Shown here piece by piece: positions 15,760-24,147 of a DNA stretch of 40,653 nt. The first letter of the stretch is position 1, and each line of letters starts with the position of its first letter. The DNA comes from Lachnospiraceae bacterium. GTDB taxonomy: Bacteria; Bacillota; Clostridia; Lachnospirales; Lachnospiraceae. The translations under genes were made by a program, and so were the position numbers. The notes under the pieces are model-generated. The model had not been told where the DNA came from. It saw only the letters and a program-made list of their open reading frames with translations, and did no database searches. The stretch spans positions 1-40,653 of the forward strand of contig JAKSSF010000019.1 of NCBI GenBank assembly GCA_024403235.1. The letters are read 5' to 3'.

Positions 15760-16221
15760 TTATGCATACTCATGGATTTGGCTTTCTACCAGGTCATCCC
15801 CTTGATAGCAAAGTTTCATGGTAAAAAAGCCAGTCTTTTGAAATAGTTTTGGTAAAAAAAGACGATCTCCTTCCCACAATTCCAAGTCCATAATTTTATC
15901 CTTGGGGACAAAGCTTAAATCCCCTTCTTCACAGGGCTTTAATTCCCCTTCATACTCCGAAGCCGTAAACAAAAACATTTGCTGGCTCTCCCATGCATCT
16001 GAAACAAAGGTAACGATGCCTCGAAGCGCATAGGTTTTTAAGGTAAGACCGGTTTCTTCATACACTTCACGAAGCAGGCAGTCCTCTGGGCTTTCTCCCT
16101 CTTCAAACTTGCCTCCAACACCAATCCATTTTCCCTTATTCTCATCTACTTCTTTCTTGGTACGATGTAGCATGAGATATTGATTGTCTTTTTCGATATA
16201 ACATAAGGTAGTGTTCTTCAT
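15760..16221 (-). CDS. NUDIX hydrolase, MutT / 8-oxo-dGTP type
   Basis: Pyrophosphohydrolase of 153 residues. The full Nudix box GX5EX7REVXEEXGL is present (residues 37-59: GKFEEGESPEDCLL, then REVYEETGL). The N-terminal TTLCYIEKDNQYLMLHRTKK and GKWIGVGGKFE resemble the 8-oxo-dGTP diphosphatases of Firmicutes. The start ATG at 16221 was chosen because GGGA precedes it; an in-frame ATG six codons earlier overlaps the preceding gene and has no site. Sanitation of oxidised nucleotides is the likely role. Confidence 0.9.
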   Translation of the reverse strand: MKNTTLCYIEKDNQYLMLHRTKKEVDENKGKWIGVGGKFEEGESPEDCLLREVYEETGLTLKTYALRGIVTFVSDAWESQQMFLFTASEYEGELKPCEEGDLSFVPKDKIMDLELWEGDRLFLPKLFQKTGFFTMKLCYQGDDLVESQIHEYA

Positions 16222-16231
16222 ATACTTTCCC

Positions 16232-16408
16232 TTACGCATCCATCATTTTGTACTGCATCCACTCGTATTTTAATGCAGAACCTACCATGATTTCTTCCGG
16301 CAGTAAAGCTCTGGCTACCAGTTTCAAATCATCTATTTCTATATCTGTTCTCTTTAAATGAGCATAATCTCCATCAATACTCACCACTTCGTAATACCAG
16401 GTTTCCAT
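16232..16408 (-). CDS. Small conserved-looking protein, 58 residues
   Basis: METWYYEVVSIDGDYAHLKR leads to a DDLKLVARALLPEEIMVGSA segment and ends KYEWMQYKMMDA. The pattern of a short beta strand pair followed by (A/P)RALLP...G..L recalls the DUF3006-type mini-barrels, but this is only a visual likeness. It has a good AGGAGA ribosome site and sits 9 bases after the preceding gene and 10 bases before the NUDIX gene, so it is very probably translated. Function unknown. Confidence 0.72.
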   Translation of the reverse strand: METWYYEVVSIDGDYAHLKRTDIEIDDLKLVARALLPEEIMVGSALKYEWMQYKMMDA

Positions 16409-16417
16409 GATTGTCTC

Positions 16418-16729
16418 CTACTCTTCTTCCTCATCATCCTCTATAAATTGCTGATTCAAATAGGCATTCCAGGAAGCATTCGCTGCCTCCAACTCTTTCT
16501 TTTGCATAATTCGATTTCGCTCTGCCAAAATGGCCAACATTTCATCCACAATTTCCGTATCCGGCAAAATGGAATAATGAGATAAATACCCAAGCATTCT
16601 TCCAGCCGTAAAATCCGTATTCAAATTTCTAGTAATCAGGTCTGCCAGTTCTTCCGAATAGCCTCGCTCTTTTAGCACCTGATACAATTGTAAACTTAAG
16701 GGTGATTTAGGTTTCATACGATTATCCAT
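16418..16729 (-). CDS. Hypothetical protein, 103 residues, helical with acidic tail
   Basis: Not recognised. Predicted by eye as mainly helical (SLQLYQVLKERGYSEELADL, then IVDEMLAILAERNRIMQKKE) with a strongly acidic C-terminus EDDEEEE. The ATG at 16729 lies 10 bases after the DUF4177 stop with a weak GGGAT site; a TTG at 16765 in frame would overlap DUF4177 and is less likely. The operon position is the main support. Confidence 0.7.
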   Translation of the reverse strand: MDNRMKPKSPLSLQLYQVLKERGYSEELADLITRNLNTDFTAGRMLGYLSHYSILPDTEIVDEMLAILAERNRIMQKKELEAANASWNAYLNQQFIEDDEEEE

Positions 16730-16739
16730 CAAATCCCGA

Positions 16740-16937
16740 TTATTTCTTATCCACTTCCCAAACAATAACGATATTATAGCCTTTGTCTTTTACCAAGGTA
16801 GAAGATTCCTGCCAACTGTGCAGCTTCCAGCCTTTCTTTGCACCTGCGTTCAAGGCATCCTCTAATTTACTTGCTACTTTAGCATAAGCCTCTTTTACCA
16901 ATCCGTCGTTTACTACAATGGTTTCTACTTTGTACAT
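16740..16937 (-). CDS. DUF4177 family protein
   Basis: 65 residues: MYKVETIVVNDGLVKEAYAK, then LEDALNAGAKKGWKLHSWQE and a final YNIVIVWEV strand. This strand - helix - GW.L - strand pattern is the DUF4177 fold, a small alpha-beta protein of unknown role common in Firmicutes. AGGAGG precedes the ATG by 9 bases. Confidence 0.85.
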   Translation of the reverse strand: MYKVETIVVNDGLVKEAYAKVASKLEDALNAGAKKGWKLHSWQESSTLVKDKGYNIVIVWEVDKK

Positions 16938-16951
16938 GTTGTTTCCCTCCT

Positions 16952-17122
16952 TTAAATTTGCTTTCTTACCACCAAATACTCATCCCCATTTCGATAGTAA
17001 GGACAAGATTCTTTGTGATTTTCCATAAGACGATACCAATCATCCTCGTCCATATTTACACCGCAAACATACTCTTCATATTCTTCATCATAAAAATAAT
17101 GCGCACAGGTATCACATTCCAT
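16952..17122 (-). CDS. Small Cys-rich protein, DUF6472-like
   Basis: 56 residues, starting MECDTCAHYFYDEEYEEYVC and ending CPYYRNGDEYLVVRKQI. C3, C6, C20 and C40 are spaced as a zinc-binding CxxC..C..C set, and the DMDEDD / CPYYR words fit the DUF6472 family as I remember it. Function unknown. First gene of the operon; the ribosome site (AAGGA) is weak, 10 bases from the ATG. Confidence 0.75.
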   Translation of the reverse strand: MECDTCAHYFYDEEYEEYVCGVNMDEDDWYRLMENHKESCPYYRNGDEYLVVRKQI

Positions 17123-17177
17123 TGTTTTCTTTTCCTTTTTTCAGCATATGCAAAGTCTATACTTTTACTACAAAAGA

Positions 17178-17203
17178 ACGGACAGCCACAATCGACTATC
17201 CGT
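17178..17203 (-). terminator. Intrinsic terminator after the JAB-like cassette
   Basis: On the minus strand GGATAGTC-GATTGT-GGCTGTCC forms an 8-bp stem with two G-U pairs (mismatched on the plus strand), extended by ACG/CGT and followed by TTCTTTT. It separates the cassette from the seven-gene operon downstream. Confidence 0.8.
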
Positions 17204-17235
17204 TTTTTATTATTTAACATTAATTCGGTGTAAGA

Positions 17236-17517
17236 CTATCCTTCTGTTCCTAAATATTCTTTTTTTAATGCCAAATATTTCTTCTTTAAGTCATCTGGAA
17301 CATCAATATCCAAATCTATAAAATTATCGATAATATAATCTTCTAATTCTTTCAATTCTGATTGAGAATCATCTCCATCTAAACTAAAAAGCAAAATCCC
17401 CAATTCATTCGCCCGTTGGCGCTTTCGGTTCATAAGTTCCAAATCAGATTGCGTGTAAGAGTACGAAGTTCTGTACCTTTTTGGTTTCGTAGGTTTTTCG
17501 ATAGAAAGAATATCCAT
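17236..17517 (-). CDS. Hypothetical 93-residue partner of the JAB-like protein
   Basis: Not recognised. MDILSIEKPTKPKRYRTSYS is basic and probably disordered; the rest is helical and acidic (SELKELEDYIIDNFIDLDID, then PDDLKKKYLALKKEYLG). The ATG at 17517 has AGGAGG 8 bases upstream; another ATG at 17535 overlaps the preceding stop codon and is less likely. The gene begins 14 bases after the JAB-like gene and is made with it only, which suggests a functional pair. The split into a basic tail and an acidic helical body would suit a binding partner or inhibitor, but this is inference. Confidence 0.75.
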   Translation of the reverse strand: MDILSIEKPTKPKRYRTSYSYTQSDLELMNRKRQRANELGILLFSLDGDDSQSELKELEDYIIDNFIDLDIDVPDDLKKKYLALKKEYLGTEG

Positions 17518-17531
17518 ATATACCCCTCCTT

Positions 17532-18089
17532 TCAAAATTGATTGTACACTATACCAAATGGCAATAGCAAATCAATTACTTCTTCAAATGAAATTTCTGC
17601 TTTCCTATACTTTATAATGATTTTTTTAATATCAAAAAAATCTTCTCGAGAAAGTTGTTTTGTCTTCTCAATAACATATACAGCCCCATTATTACCTATA
17701 ACTACTAATATTGAAATATTAACAATTTCAAAAAAAGTATTCATATCTTTAGGGGAAAAATAATTATTGCTAGGATGATTGTGAAGAACAATGTAAATAC
17801 ATCCAAATTCTCCCATTTGAGATAATAATGGCTCTAAGTTAACTGTACGACTATCTCCAAATGCAGTTCCAACAAAATCCAAAGTATTAAGATTAATCGC
17901 ATATGCCATTTCCTTGGAAGCATGTTTTTCCTTAGAAAACTTTAATAAATTTTTACAAAATGCATAAATATAATTTGTTATGTCCGTATCTTCAATGGTA
18001 ACAAATGTGGGGCGCGGCAGTGAATCTATAGTCGATTGTTTAATTTGATTTTCTTCAGCAACCATATCATTTAAATCTTGATTGAGCAT
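17532..18089 (-). CDS. JAB/MPN-like (JAMM) metalloprotease-fold protein
   Basis: 185 residues. The centre reads as a JAB fold: KEMAYAINLNTLDFVG (candidate catalytic E60), a long helix LEPLLSQMGE, the strand CIYIVLHNHPSNN with H103-x-H105, then S112 and D115 of FSPKD, and the strands SILVVIGNNGAVYVIEK. The order E ... HxH ... S..D is the JAMM zinc site; the HxH-S spacing is one residue shorter than in RadC. It is not a typical RadC, which is longer and has an HhH domain. The codons are A/T-rich compared with the neighbours, consistent with transfer. It has its own promoter. Peptidase or deubiquitinase-like activity is possible but untested. Confidence 0.72.
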   Translation of the reverse strand: MLNQDLNDMVAEENQIKQSTIDSLPRPTFVTIEDTDITNYIYAFCKNLLKFSKEKHASKEMAYAINLNTLDFVGTAFGDSRTVNLEPLLSQMGEFGCIYIVLHNHPSNNYFSPKDMNTFFEIVNISILVVIGNNGAVYVIEKTKQLSREDFFDIKKIIIKYRKAEISFEEVIDLLLPFGIVYNQF

Positions 18090-18122
18090 TATTCCTTAAC
18101 CTCTTATATCTAGTTGCTGAAT

Positions 18123-18151
18123 ATTATATAACGAAAAATCATCAATTACAA
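18123..18151 (-). promoter_or_regulatory. Promoter of the JAB-like cassette
   Basis: Minus strand: TTGTAA (18146-18151), a 17-base spacer, and a perfect TATAAT (18123-18128), 34 bases before the start codon at 18089. Confidence 0.65.
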
Positions 18152-18174
18152 GTAAATGCTCCTCTTTAGATTCC

Positions 18175-19515
18175 CTATTCTTCTCCAAATCGACGAATAC
18201 TTCCCGCACCAATCCATACAAGTATTACAAAGAACAAAGATACTATCACCTTTATTGCCAATAAAATCGGATTTAAGAAGATTCCGCCAAGCATTTCTTC
18301 CACTAGTACAAAACATGCTCCCACTGCAATCACGCATAATAGGATAATGAGAATGGAAAAGCCATTTTGAATCAGTCGTTCTTTTTCTCTCTTTTGCTGG
18401 GCTTTCTCTCGTTTTCCTACTTCTTCTAAGGCCTTGAAAGGACGATGGATTGCCTCTCTGATACGATCCAACTCAAAAGCCAGATTCAATTTTTGACAGA
18501 ATGTCTGATATTCCGGAATTTCCGTAAATACAGGCATACAATACGCTGTTTCAAATTCCCATACTTCGTTTTGGCGTGCTTCTAATACGCTGCCCTTTTG
18601 TGCATCCTTTTGATTTACCTTCATTAAATAGGAATACCACACATATTTCTGGTGAAGCATCCAGGTATATAAGAATAGGTATCTGGTGCAAAATTCTGCA
18701 AAGAAATTCTTTTGAATATAGTCTTTCCGCAAAACTCTTGGACAAGCCAAGCATACAGAAGCCTCCTGAGACATACCCCACATAATGTCTGTAGCCGGAT
18801 TATAGAGTTGATCATTGCTGTCCTGGGTATTTTCCATATAGGAAAACTCTTCGTTATAGCATTTACGAAGATAGAATAACTCGTAGCGATAATCGTCTTT
18901 TAAGGGCACTTCCCCATAGGTCAACACATTGGCAATTTCTGTCCCCGGGTTAGCGTAGAAAAAGTACCGAATGGGAAATGTATCCTGGAAACTGCTCATA
19001 AGATACTTTGCCATACCCAAAAATCCTTCAAACTTTGTATCTTTTCCAAATAAGGAAATAGGTTCTTGGGACGCATTCTTGATATAAGACAATGCAGAGG
19101 ACACCCAAAGGGGTTCTTCCTTTTCAAAAGAAATCCGGAACGCAATCATCCCTACGCCGGTACGAAAACAAAACAGCTCTGCGTCCACCAAATAAAAACG
19201 AAAGCCCACTTCTCGTCCCAAATATTTATGTTTTCCTGTAATGAAAAGATCCGATGATTTTCCTAAGCCCAGTTTTTCTCTTTGTACTCTATTCAAACGG
19301 TAATGTTCATATAGACTGCCGTCTTCTACAGTACCTGCTACTTTTTCTGAGAAAAATTGAAAACTATAACTCAAATCATCCGTTTCTAAATCCCAGGGAG
19401 AAGGCGCAGGCGAAGTGGAGCGCCATTCAATTTCTCCTAAAAAATTCTTATAGTCCCCTTCTTTTTCCATTTGAAAGGGGATAAATATGTATGATAGATT
19501 GTTATAATATCTCAT
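18175..19515 (-). CDS. Hypothetical protein with two C-terminal membrane segments
   Basis: 446 residues, not recognised. Residues 1-370 appear soluble and alpha/beta (for example DLFITGKHKYLGREVGFRFY, FRTGVGMIAFRISF, FEGFLGMAKYLM). A basic helix (EEVGKREKAQQKREKERLIQ) leads into two hydrophobic segments at about 386-405 and 416-438, then RRFGEE. With no signal peptide, the large domain should be cytoplasmic and anchored by a tail hairpin. A CorA-like layout (soluble domain then two TMs) comes to mind, but the GMN motif is absent, so this is not CorA. It stands alone between the JAB cassette and the phosphoribosyltransferase gene. Confidence 0.75.
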   Translation of the reverse strand: MRYYNNLSYIFIPFQMEKEGDYKNFLGEIEWRSTSPAPSPWDLETDDLSYSFQFFSEKVAGTVEDGSLYEHYRLNRVQREKLGLGKSSDLFITGKHKYLGREVGFRFYLVDAELFCFRTGVGMIAFRISFEKEEPLWVSSALSYIKNASQEPISLFGKDTKFEGFLGMAKYLMSSFQDTFPIRYFFYANPGTEIANVLTYGEVPLKDDYRYELFYLRKCYNEEFSYMENTQDSNDQLYNPATDIMWGMSQEASVCLACPRVLRKDYIQKNFFAEFCTRYLFLYTWMLHQKYVWYSYLMKVNQKDAQKGSVLEARQNEVWEFETAYCMPVFTEIPEYQTFCQKLNLAFELDRIREAIHRPFKALEEVGKREKAQQKREKERLIQNGFSILIILLCVIAVGACFVLVEEMLGGIFLNPILLAIKVIVSLFFVILVWIGAGSIRRFGEE

Positions 19516-19860
19516 TGCTGTTTCTATCCTTAATAAATATATCTATTAAAAAATCCAATTTCTTTTGTTTTCCAAAATCGCGATAAAAAGCGACATATAT
19601 AATAGTACCATTGATACAAAACTTCTGCCACTCTTTTCTTGAAAGAGCAATCTACTTTTCTACATTTTTTAAATGTATCTTATTGGTTCTGTTTCTTATT
19701 CCCATTCATAATCCATATACATTTTCTGTAAAATTTGCAAATAGAACATTGTATTGTCTTTAATTGTATTATTTTTTCAAAAAATTCAATATTTTTAGTG
19801 CAAATTTCAAACAATTTATGTATAATACAGATAAGTATTTCAATCTTAGGAGGTTTCTTT
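19516..19860. other. 345-base divergent intergenic region
   Basis: A/T-rich. It contains the promoter and ribosome site of the plus-strand gene (19821-19853) and the AAGGAT ribosome site of the minus-strand gene. I see no coding frame with a usable start, only a small CTCTTT-TCTT-GAAAGAG-type hairpin near 19635 and an ATCGCGAT octamer near 19578. Nothing else could be supported. Confidence 0.6.
19821..19826 (+). promoter_or_regulatory. -10 box of the phosphoribosyltransferase-like gene
   Basis: Perfect TATAAT, 35 bases before the start codon; the -35 region is poor. The AGGAGG ribosome site is at 19848-19853. Confidence 0.55.
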
Positions 19861-20502
19861 ATGGATAACTACAAAAAAATTTACCATCCTTCCAACAATG
19901 ACGTAGTTTTGCGTTATGTTTCCGGACACTTTGTAACACCTAACTCCCATGTAAATTATTATATGGATCTGTCTGATATGAAATGTCGTCAGAGAGAAGC
20001 CAGGGCTACCGGAGAAGAAATCGCGAATTTGTATTCCTTCAGTACCCAGATTGATACCATTCTTTGTTTGGACAATATGGAAATCGTTGGTGCATATTTG
20101 GCAAATAAATTAACCAAAGCCGGCTTTATGTCTCAGAATTCTCATAAGACTTTATACATTACCACTCCGGAATATAATATTTCCGGGCAGATTATGTTCC
20201 GTGAAAATATTCAGCATATGATTCAGGGCAAAAATGTATTAGTATTAGCCGCTACCATTACCACAGGTAGCACCATTCGTTCTGCCATCCGCTCCGTACA
20301 GTATTACGGCGGTAATGTAACCGGTGTAGCTGCCATCTTCTCTTCCGCAAGCAAGATTATGGATGTACCGATTCAAGCATTATATACCCAGAAAAACTTA
20401 CCGGATTACACCAACAGCGCTCCGGATGCTTGTCCTTTATGCGCTGCAAAAACACCTATCTCTGCTATCTGTAACGGCTATGGATATTCTACTGTGCAGT
20501 AA
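19861..20502 (+). CDS. Phosphoribosyltransferase-fold protein with degenerate PRPP loop
   Basis: 213 residues. The segment KNVLVLAATITTGSTIRSAI (124-143) followed by VQYYGGNVTGVAAIFSSA has the shape of a type I PRTase PRPP loop and the strand after it, as in orotate phosphoribosyltransferase. However, the two acidic residues that normally precede the TTG loop are replaced by A130-A131, so normal catalysis is doubtful. The C-terminus has CPLC (191-194) and an ISAICNGYGYS motif. I start at the ATG at 19861 because of AGGAGG; an upstream ATG at 19735 would cross the promoter. A PRPP- or nucleotide-sensing regulator is one possibility. Single-gene unit with its own terminator. Confidence 0.72.
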   Translation: MDNYKKIYHPSNNDVVLRYVSGHFVTPNSHVNYYMDLSDMKCRQREARATGEEIANLYSFSTQIDTILCLDNMEIVGAYLANKLTKAGFMSQNSHKTLYITTPEYNISGQIMFRENIQHMIQGKNVLVLAATITTGSTIRSAIRSVQYYGGNVTGVAAIFSSASKIMDVPIQALYTQKNLPDYTNSAPDACPLCAAKTPISAICNGYGYSTVQ

Positions 20503-20542
20503 TGGGATAGTTCGAAAAAATCCAATTAATACATAATATAAG

Positions 20543-20598
20543 AAAAGGACAGGGTCCTGTATTACTTCAAAGTGTAATATCAAGTCCCTGTCCTTTTT
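20543..20598. terminator. Bidirectional terminator between the PRTase-like gene and pheT
   Basis: AAAAGGACAGGG and CCCTGTCCTTTT arms (12 bp perfect) with an inner GTATTAC/GTGTAATA stem. TTTTTGTTTCTT follows on the plus strand and TTTTCTTAT on the minus strand; the two genes converge here. Confidence 0.9.
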
Positions 20599-20618
20599 GT
20601 TTCTTAATACATTCTTTT

Positions 20619-23036
20619 TTATGCGCGAAGCACTGCGCCGTATTTTTCTTCTACCACTTTTAAGATATTCTCAATATAGCCATCGATTACAGCAGGCTTA
20701 AATTCTTCCTCTCTAGGAGTAAATACCACGGAGAATGCCATACTCTTCTTATCCAATCCTAACTGAATGCCTTCGTAAAGGTCGAACAATTCGATGGAAG
20801 TGATGTAATCACAAGCATCCATGATTGCCTTTTCAATCTGAGCACAGGTTACTTTCTTATCCATTACGAAGCAGAAGTCCCTCTTTTCTTCCAAGAATTT
20901 TGGAAGTGGTGTGAATTTTCTTGCTTTGTCATAGTATTCTGTCAGTGCCTTCAAATCGATTTCAGCCACGTAGCTGTTTATTCTCATATCCATTTCGTCG
21001 ATGATTTCATACAGCACCTGACCTAAATACCCTACTTCCTTACCTTCGCAAAGAATCTTAGCGGTTCTATGAGGATGTAAGAAGGTCTTTTCCGTCTTTT
21101 CATAGTCGAAAGTAATATCCAATGCATTGGCAACCACATCTACAATACCTTTCAAAGAGAAGAAATCCTCTTCTTCGCCAAAGATACCGATACAAATGGT
21201 TTCTCTTTCATCCGGATACTCTGTCAAAGGAAGTTCCCCCGGGATAAATTTGTTACCCATTTCGAAAATTCTTCCGGATAAAATACCCTTCTTTTGATTT
21301 CTAGCCATAGCAGCCAACATCTGTGGTGCTAAGGTAGTTCTCATCAAGGACAAGTCAATATTGATAGGATTGATCAGCTTAATAGCATGTCTTTCCGGTG
21401 CATCCTGGGGCAAGCGAATCAAATCCAAATCAGAAGGGGAGAAGAAGGAATAATGCATGCCTTCAAAGCACCCTGCTGCACACAAGGCTCTCTTGATTTT
21501 CAATTCTCTCTTCTGACGAAGGTTATAACCACCCATGGTAACTTCTGCAGTGGGAATGAAGGAAGGAACGATATGTTCATAGCCATACATTCTGATAACT
21601 TCCTCTGCTACATCCTGATAAGTAGCCATATCTTCTCTGTAAGCAGGAATCATCATGGTCAAATCATCGCCTTGTAAAACAGGTGAGAAACCAAGGTTTG
21701 TCAAGATTCTAACAATATCTTCATCGGGTACTTTAATCCCTAAAACACCATTAACTGCATTCACACTAACCTTTAATTCAAAGGGTTCTATAGAATTCCC
21801 ACTATTCACATCGAATTTGGTAGCAGACACTTTTCCACAGCCCAATTCTTCCACTAAGTGAAGGGCTCTCTTCATTGCCATATCTGTTGTATATTCATCT
21901 ACACCTTTGGTGTAACGAGCACTTGCATCTGAAACCTGTCCCAAGGCTTTAGAGCTTTTACGAATATTGTCATGGGCAAATTTTGCAGACTCAAACATGA
22001 CTGCTTTTGTAGTATCCAAAATTTCAGAATTCAAACCACCCATAATACCGGCTAAGGCAACCGGTTTCTTACCATCACAGATAACTAAGTTACTATTGTT
22101 TAAGGTAAATTCCTTTTCATCCAGTGTAACAATCTTTTCTCCATCATTAGCCCGTCTTACCTGGATGGCATCTGCTTCCAAATAGTTAAAATCGAAAGCA
22201 TGCATTGGCTGACCTAATTCTTTCAAAACATAGTTGGTAATATCAACCATGTTAGAAATTGCAGAGCAACCAACCAAAGCCAATCTTCTTCTCATCCAAG
22301 CAGGAGAGGGTTCGATTTTTACATCAGATACATAATGTGCCAAATATCTGGGACAAAGGTCCGGTGCATCTACGGTTACCTGGAAAGGAATGGTAACATC
22401 GCTTTCTGTATACTCTAATGCAGGAGCTTTTAATGGCAATTCCAATACTGCTGCTACTTCTCTGGCAATACCAAAGATACTCTGGCAATCCGGTCTGTTA
22501 GAGGTAATAGATACATCAAAAATCACATCATCCAAACCAAGAATGGGTTTTACATCTGCCCCCACTTCAGCATCCTCCGGCAAAACCAATAATCCGTTGT
22601 AGCCACCACCTGGGAATAAATCTTCACTTACACCAAGTTCTGTACCGGAACAAAGCATACCAAAGGAATCGTAGCCACGAAGTTTCCCTGCCTTAATGGT
22701 CATTACTCCTTCTACTGTCTTGTGATCCTTGGCAGTAGCATATACAGTAGCACCAATCAATGCCAATGGGAATTTTCCACCAGCCTTTACATTATCCGCA
22801 CCACAACAGATCTGGAATTCTCCATGAGACCCTGCATCTACCTGACATAAGTGAAGGTGGGTATCCGGAATATCCTCACAGGTTTTTACGAGACCAACTA
22901 CTACATTACTAATATCATGGCCCACTTCATATTTTTCTTCTACTTCGAAACCACAGGAAAAAAGTTTTTCTTCCAAGGTGTCGGGATCAACATTTACATC
23001 TACATATTCTTTTAACCAGCTTAATGGTAATAACAT
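20619..23036 (-). CDS. pheT: Phenylalanyl-tRNA synthetase beta subunit
   Basis: Beta chain of the alpha2-beta2 PheRS that charges tRNA-Phe. At 805 residues it has the full bacterial layout: N-terminal MLLPLSWLKEYVDVNVDPDT, an EMAP-type tRNA-binding domain (about 40-150: VVVGLVKTCEDIPDTHLHLC, QICCGADNVKAGGKFPLALI), the B3/4 editing domain (SITSNRPDCQSIFGIAREVA), B5, the catalytic-like core, and a C-terminal ferredoxin-like anticodon-binding domain (FLEEKRDFCFVMDKKVTCAQ to the end). It follows pheS by 33 bases with AAAGGAG before the ATG, and is controlled by the Phe T-box. Confidence 0.98.
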   Translation of the reverse strand: MLLPLSWLKEYVDVNVDPDTLEEKLFSCGFEVEEKYEVGHDISNVVVGLVKTCEDIPDTHLHLCQVDAGSHGEFQICCGADNVKAGGKFPLALIGATVYATAKDHKTVEGVMTIKAGKLRGYDSFGMLCSGTELGVSEDLFPGGGYNGLLVLPEDAEVGADVKPILGLDDVIFDVSITSNRPDCQSIFGIAREVAAVLELPLKAPALEYTESDVTIPFQVTVDAPDLCPRYLAHYVSDVKIEPSPAWMRRRLALVGCSAISNMVDITNYVLKELGQPMHAFDFNYLEADAIQVRRANDGEKIVTLDEKEFTLNNSNLVICDGKKPVALAGIMGGLNSEILDTTKAVMFESAKFAHDNIRKSSKALGQVSDASARYTKGVDEYTTDMAMKRALHLVEELGCGKVSATKFDVNSGNSIEPFELKVSVNAVNGVLGIKVPDEDIVRILTNLGFSPVLQGDDLTMMIPAYREDMATYQDVAEEVIRMYGYEHIVPSFIPTAEVTMGGYNLRQKRELKIKRALCAAGCFEGMHYSFFSPSDLDLIRLPQDAPERHAIKLINPINIDLSLMRTTLAPQMLAAMARNQKKGILSGRIFEMGNKFIPGELPLTEYPDERETICIGIFGEEEDFFSLKGIVDVVANALDITFDYEKTEKTFLHPHRTAKILCEGKEVGYLGQVLYEIIDEMDMRINSYVAEIDLKALTEYYDKARKFTPLPKFLEEKRDFCFVMDKKVTCAQIEKAIMDACDYITSIELFDLYEGIQLGLDKKSMAFSVVFTPREEEFKPAVIDGYIENILKVVEEKYGAVLRA

Positions 23037-23069
23037 CTTTTTTCTCTCCTTTCTTCGAAAATCAATACC

Positions 23070-24113
23070 TTAGTCGTCAATCTGATCTAAAACGCGAAGA
23101 TCGGATTCAAATAAGTGCTTAATATTGTTGATACCATATTTCAACATAGCAATACGTTCAATACCAATACCGAATGCAAGACCACTGTAAACATTACTGT
23201 CAATGCCACAGCCTTCCAGAACGGATTTATTTACCACACCGGCACCAAGAATTTCAATCCAACCGGTACCTTTACAAAGTCTACAGCCCTTTCCATGACA
23301 CTGGAAGCAGCTTACATCCACTTCTACAGAAGGCTCTGTGAATGGGAAGTAAGAAGGACGAAGTCTTGTTTTGGTTTCTTCTCCGAAAATCTTCTGTACA
23401 AATACATCCAACATACCCTGTAAATCACAAAGGGTGATACCTTTGTCTACTACAAGTCCTTCCATCTGGGAGAACATTGGAGAATGGGTTGCATCATCAT
23501 CCGAACGGAATACCTTACCGGGAGAGATAATCTTAATAGGTGGCTTCTGCGCCTCCATAACATGAATCTGACCAGAAGAGGTTTGTGTTCTAAGTAAAAA
23601 TTCAGGACTTAAATAAAATGTATCCTGCATATCTCTGGCGGGGTGATCTTTTGGAATATTTAATGCCGTGAAATTGTAATAATCTGTTTCAATTTCTCTA
23701 CCTTCGAAAATTTCAAAGCCCATAGAACCGAAGATTTCTACCAACTGTTCACGCATTTGAGTATTGGGATGTAAGTTACCTTTTTTGATTTTCTTAGAAG
23801 GTAGAGTAACATCAATCTTTTCACTTTCATAACGCATGCGCATTTCTGCTTCTTTGAGTTTTTTATCTAATTCTTCAAACTCAGCAGTTGCCCAGGTTTT
23901 GATTTCATTTACCTTTTTCCCGTATTCTGCTTTCATCTCGTTGGGAATCTTGCCTATCTCTCTCATCAGGGAGCCAATTTTTCCACTTTTAGAATCCATA
24001 ATGTTTTTACGGTATTCATAGACTCCTTTGGAATTTTGGATGCCAACCAATTCCTCTTTGATTTCCTGCTTAATGGCAGCCAGCTTTTCGCTTAATTCTT
24101 TCAAATCCGTCAT
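23070..24113 (-). CDS. pheS: Phenylalanyl-tRNA synthetase alpha subunit with Cys4 insert
   Basis: Catalytic class II chain of PheRS, 347 residues. An N-terminal coiled coil (1-95) is followed by motif 1 (about 118-150), motif 2 ([20 protein letters not shown], 199-218) and motif 3 ([18 protein letters not shown], 311-328). Between the [10 protein letters not shown] strand and EILGAGVV there is a C269xxCx4CxxC280 set likely to bind zinc; E. coli PheS lacks these cysteines, but this insert is usual in clostridia. The gene lies directly behind the T-box leader. Confidence 0.98.
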   Translation of the reverse strand: MTDLKELSEKLAAIKQEIKEELVGIQNSKGVYEYRKNIMDSKSGKIGSLMREIGKIPNEMKAEYGKKVNEIKTWATAEFEELDKKLKEAEMRMRYESEKIDVTLPSKKIKKGNLHPNTQMREQLVEIFGSMGFEIFEGREIETDYYNFTALNIPKDHPARDMQDTFYLSPEFLLRTQTSSGQIHVMEAQKPPIKIISPGKVFRSDDDATHSPMFSQMEGLVVDKGITLCDLQGMLDVFVQKIFGEETKTRLRPSYFPFTEPSVEVDVSCFQCHGKGCRLCKGTGWIEILGAGVVNKSVLEGCGIDSNVYSGLAFGIGIERIAMLKYGINNIKHLFESDLRVLDQIDD

Positions 24114-24147
24114 AGTAACCTCCTGTTTATGTTGACTGTTTTGTTTT

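Noticed and set aside
18175..19515. CorA-type magnesium channel
   Set aside because: Soluble domain followed by two TM segments fits, but the GMN motif between them is absent and the soluble part does not resemble CorA.
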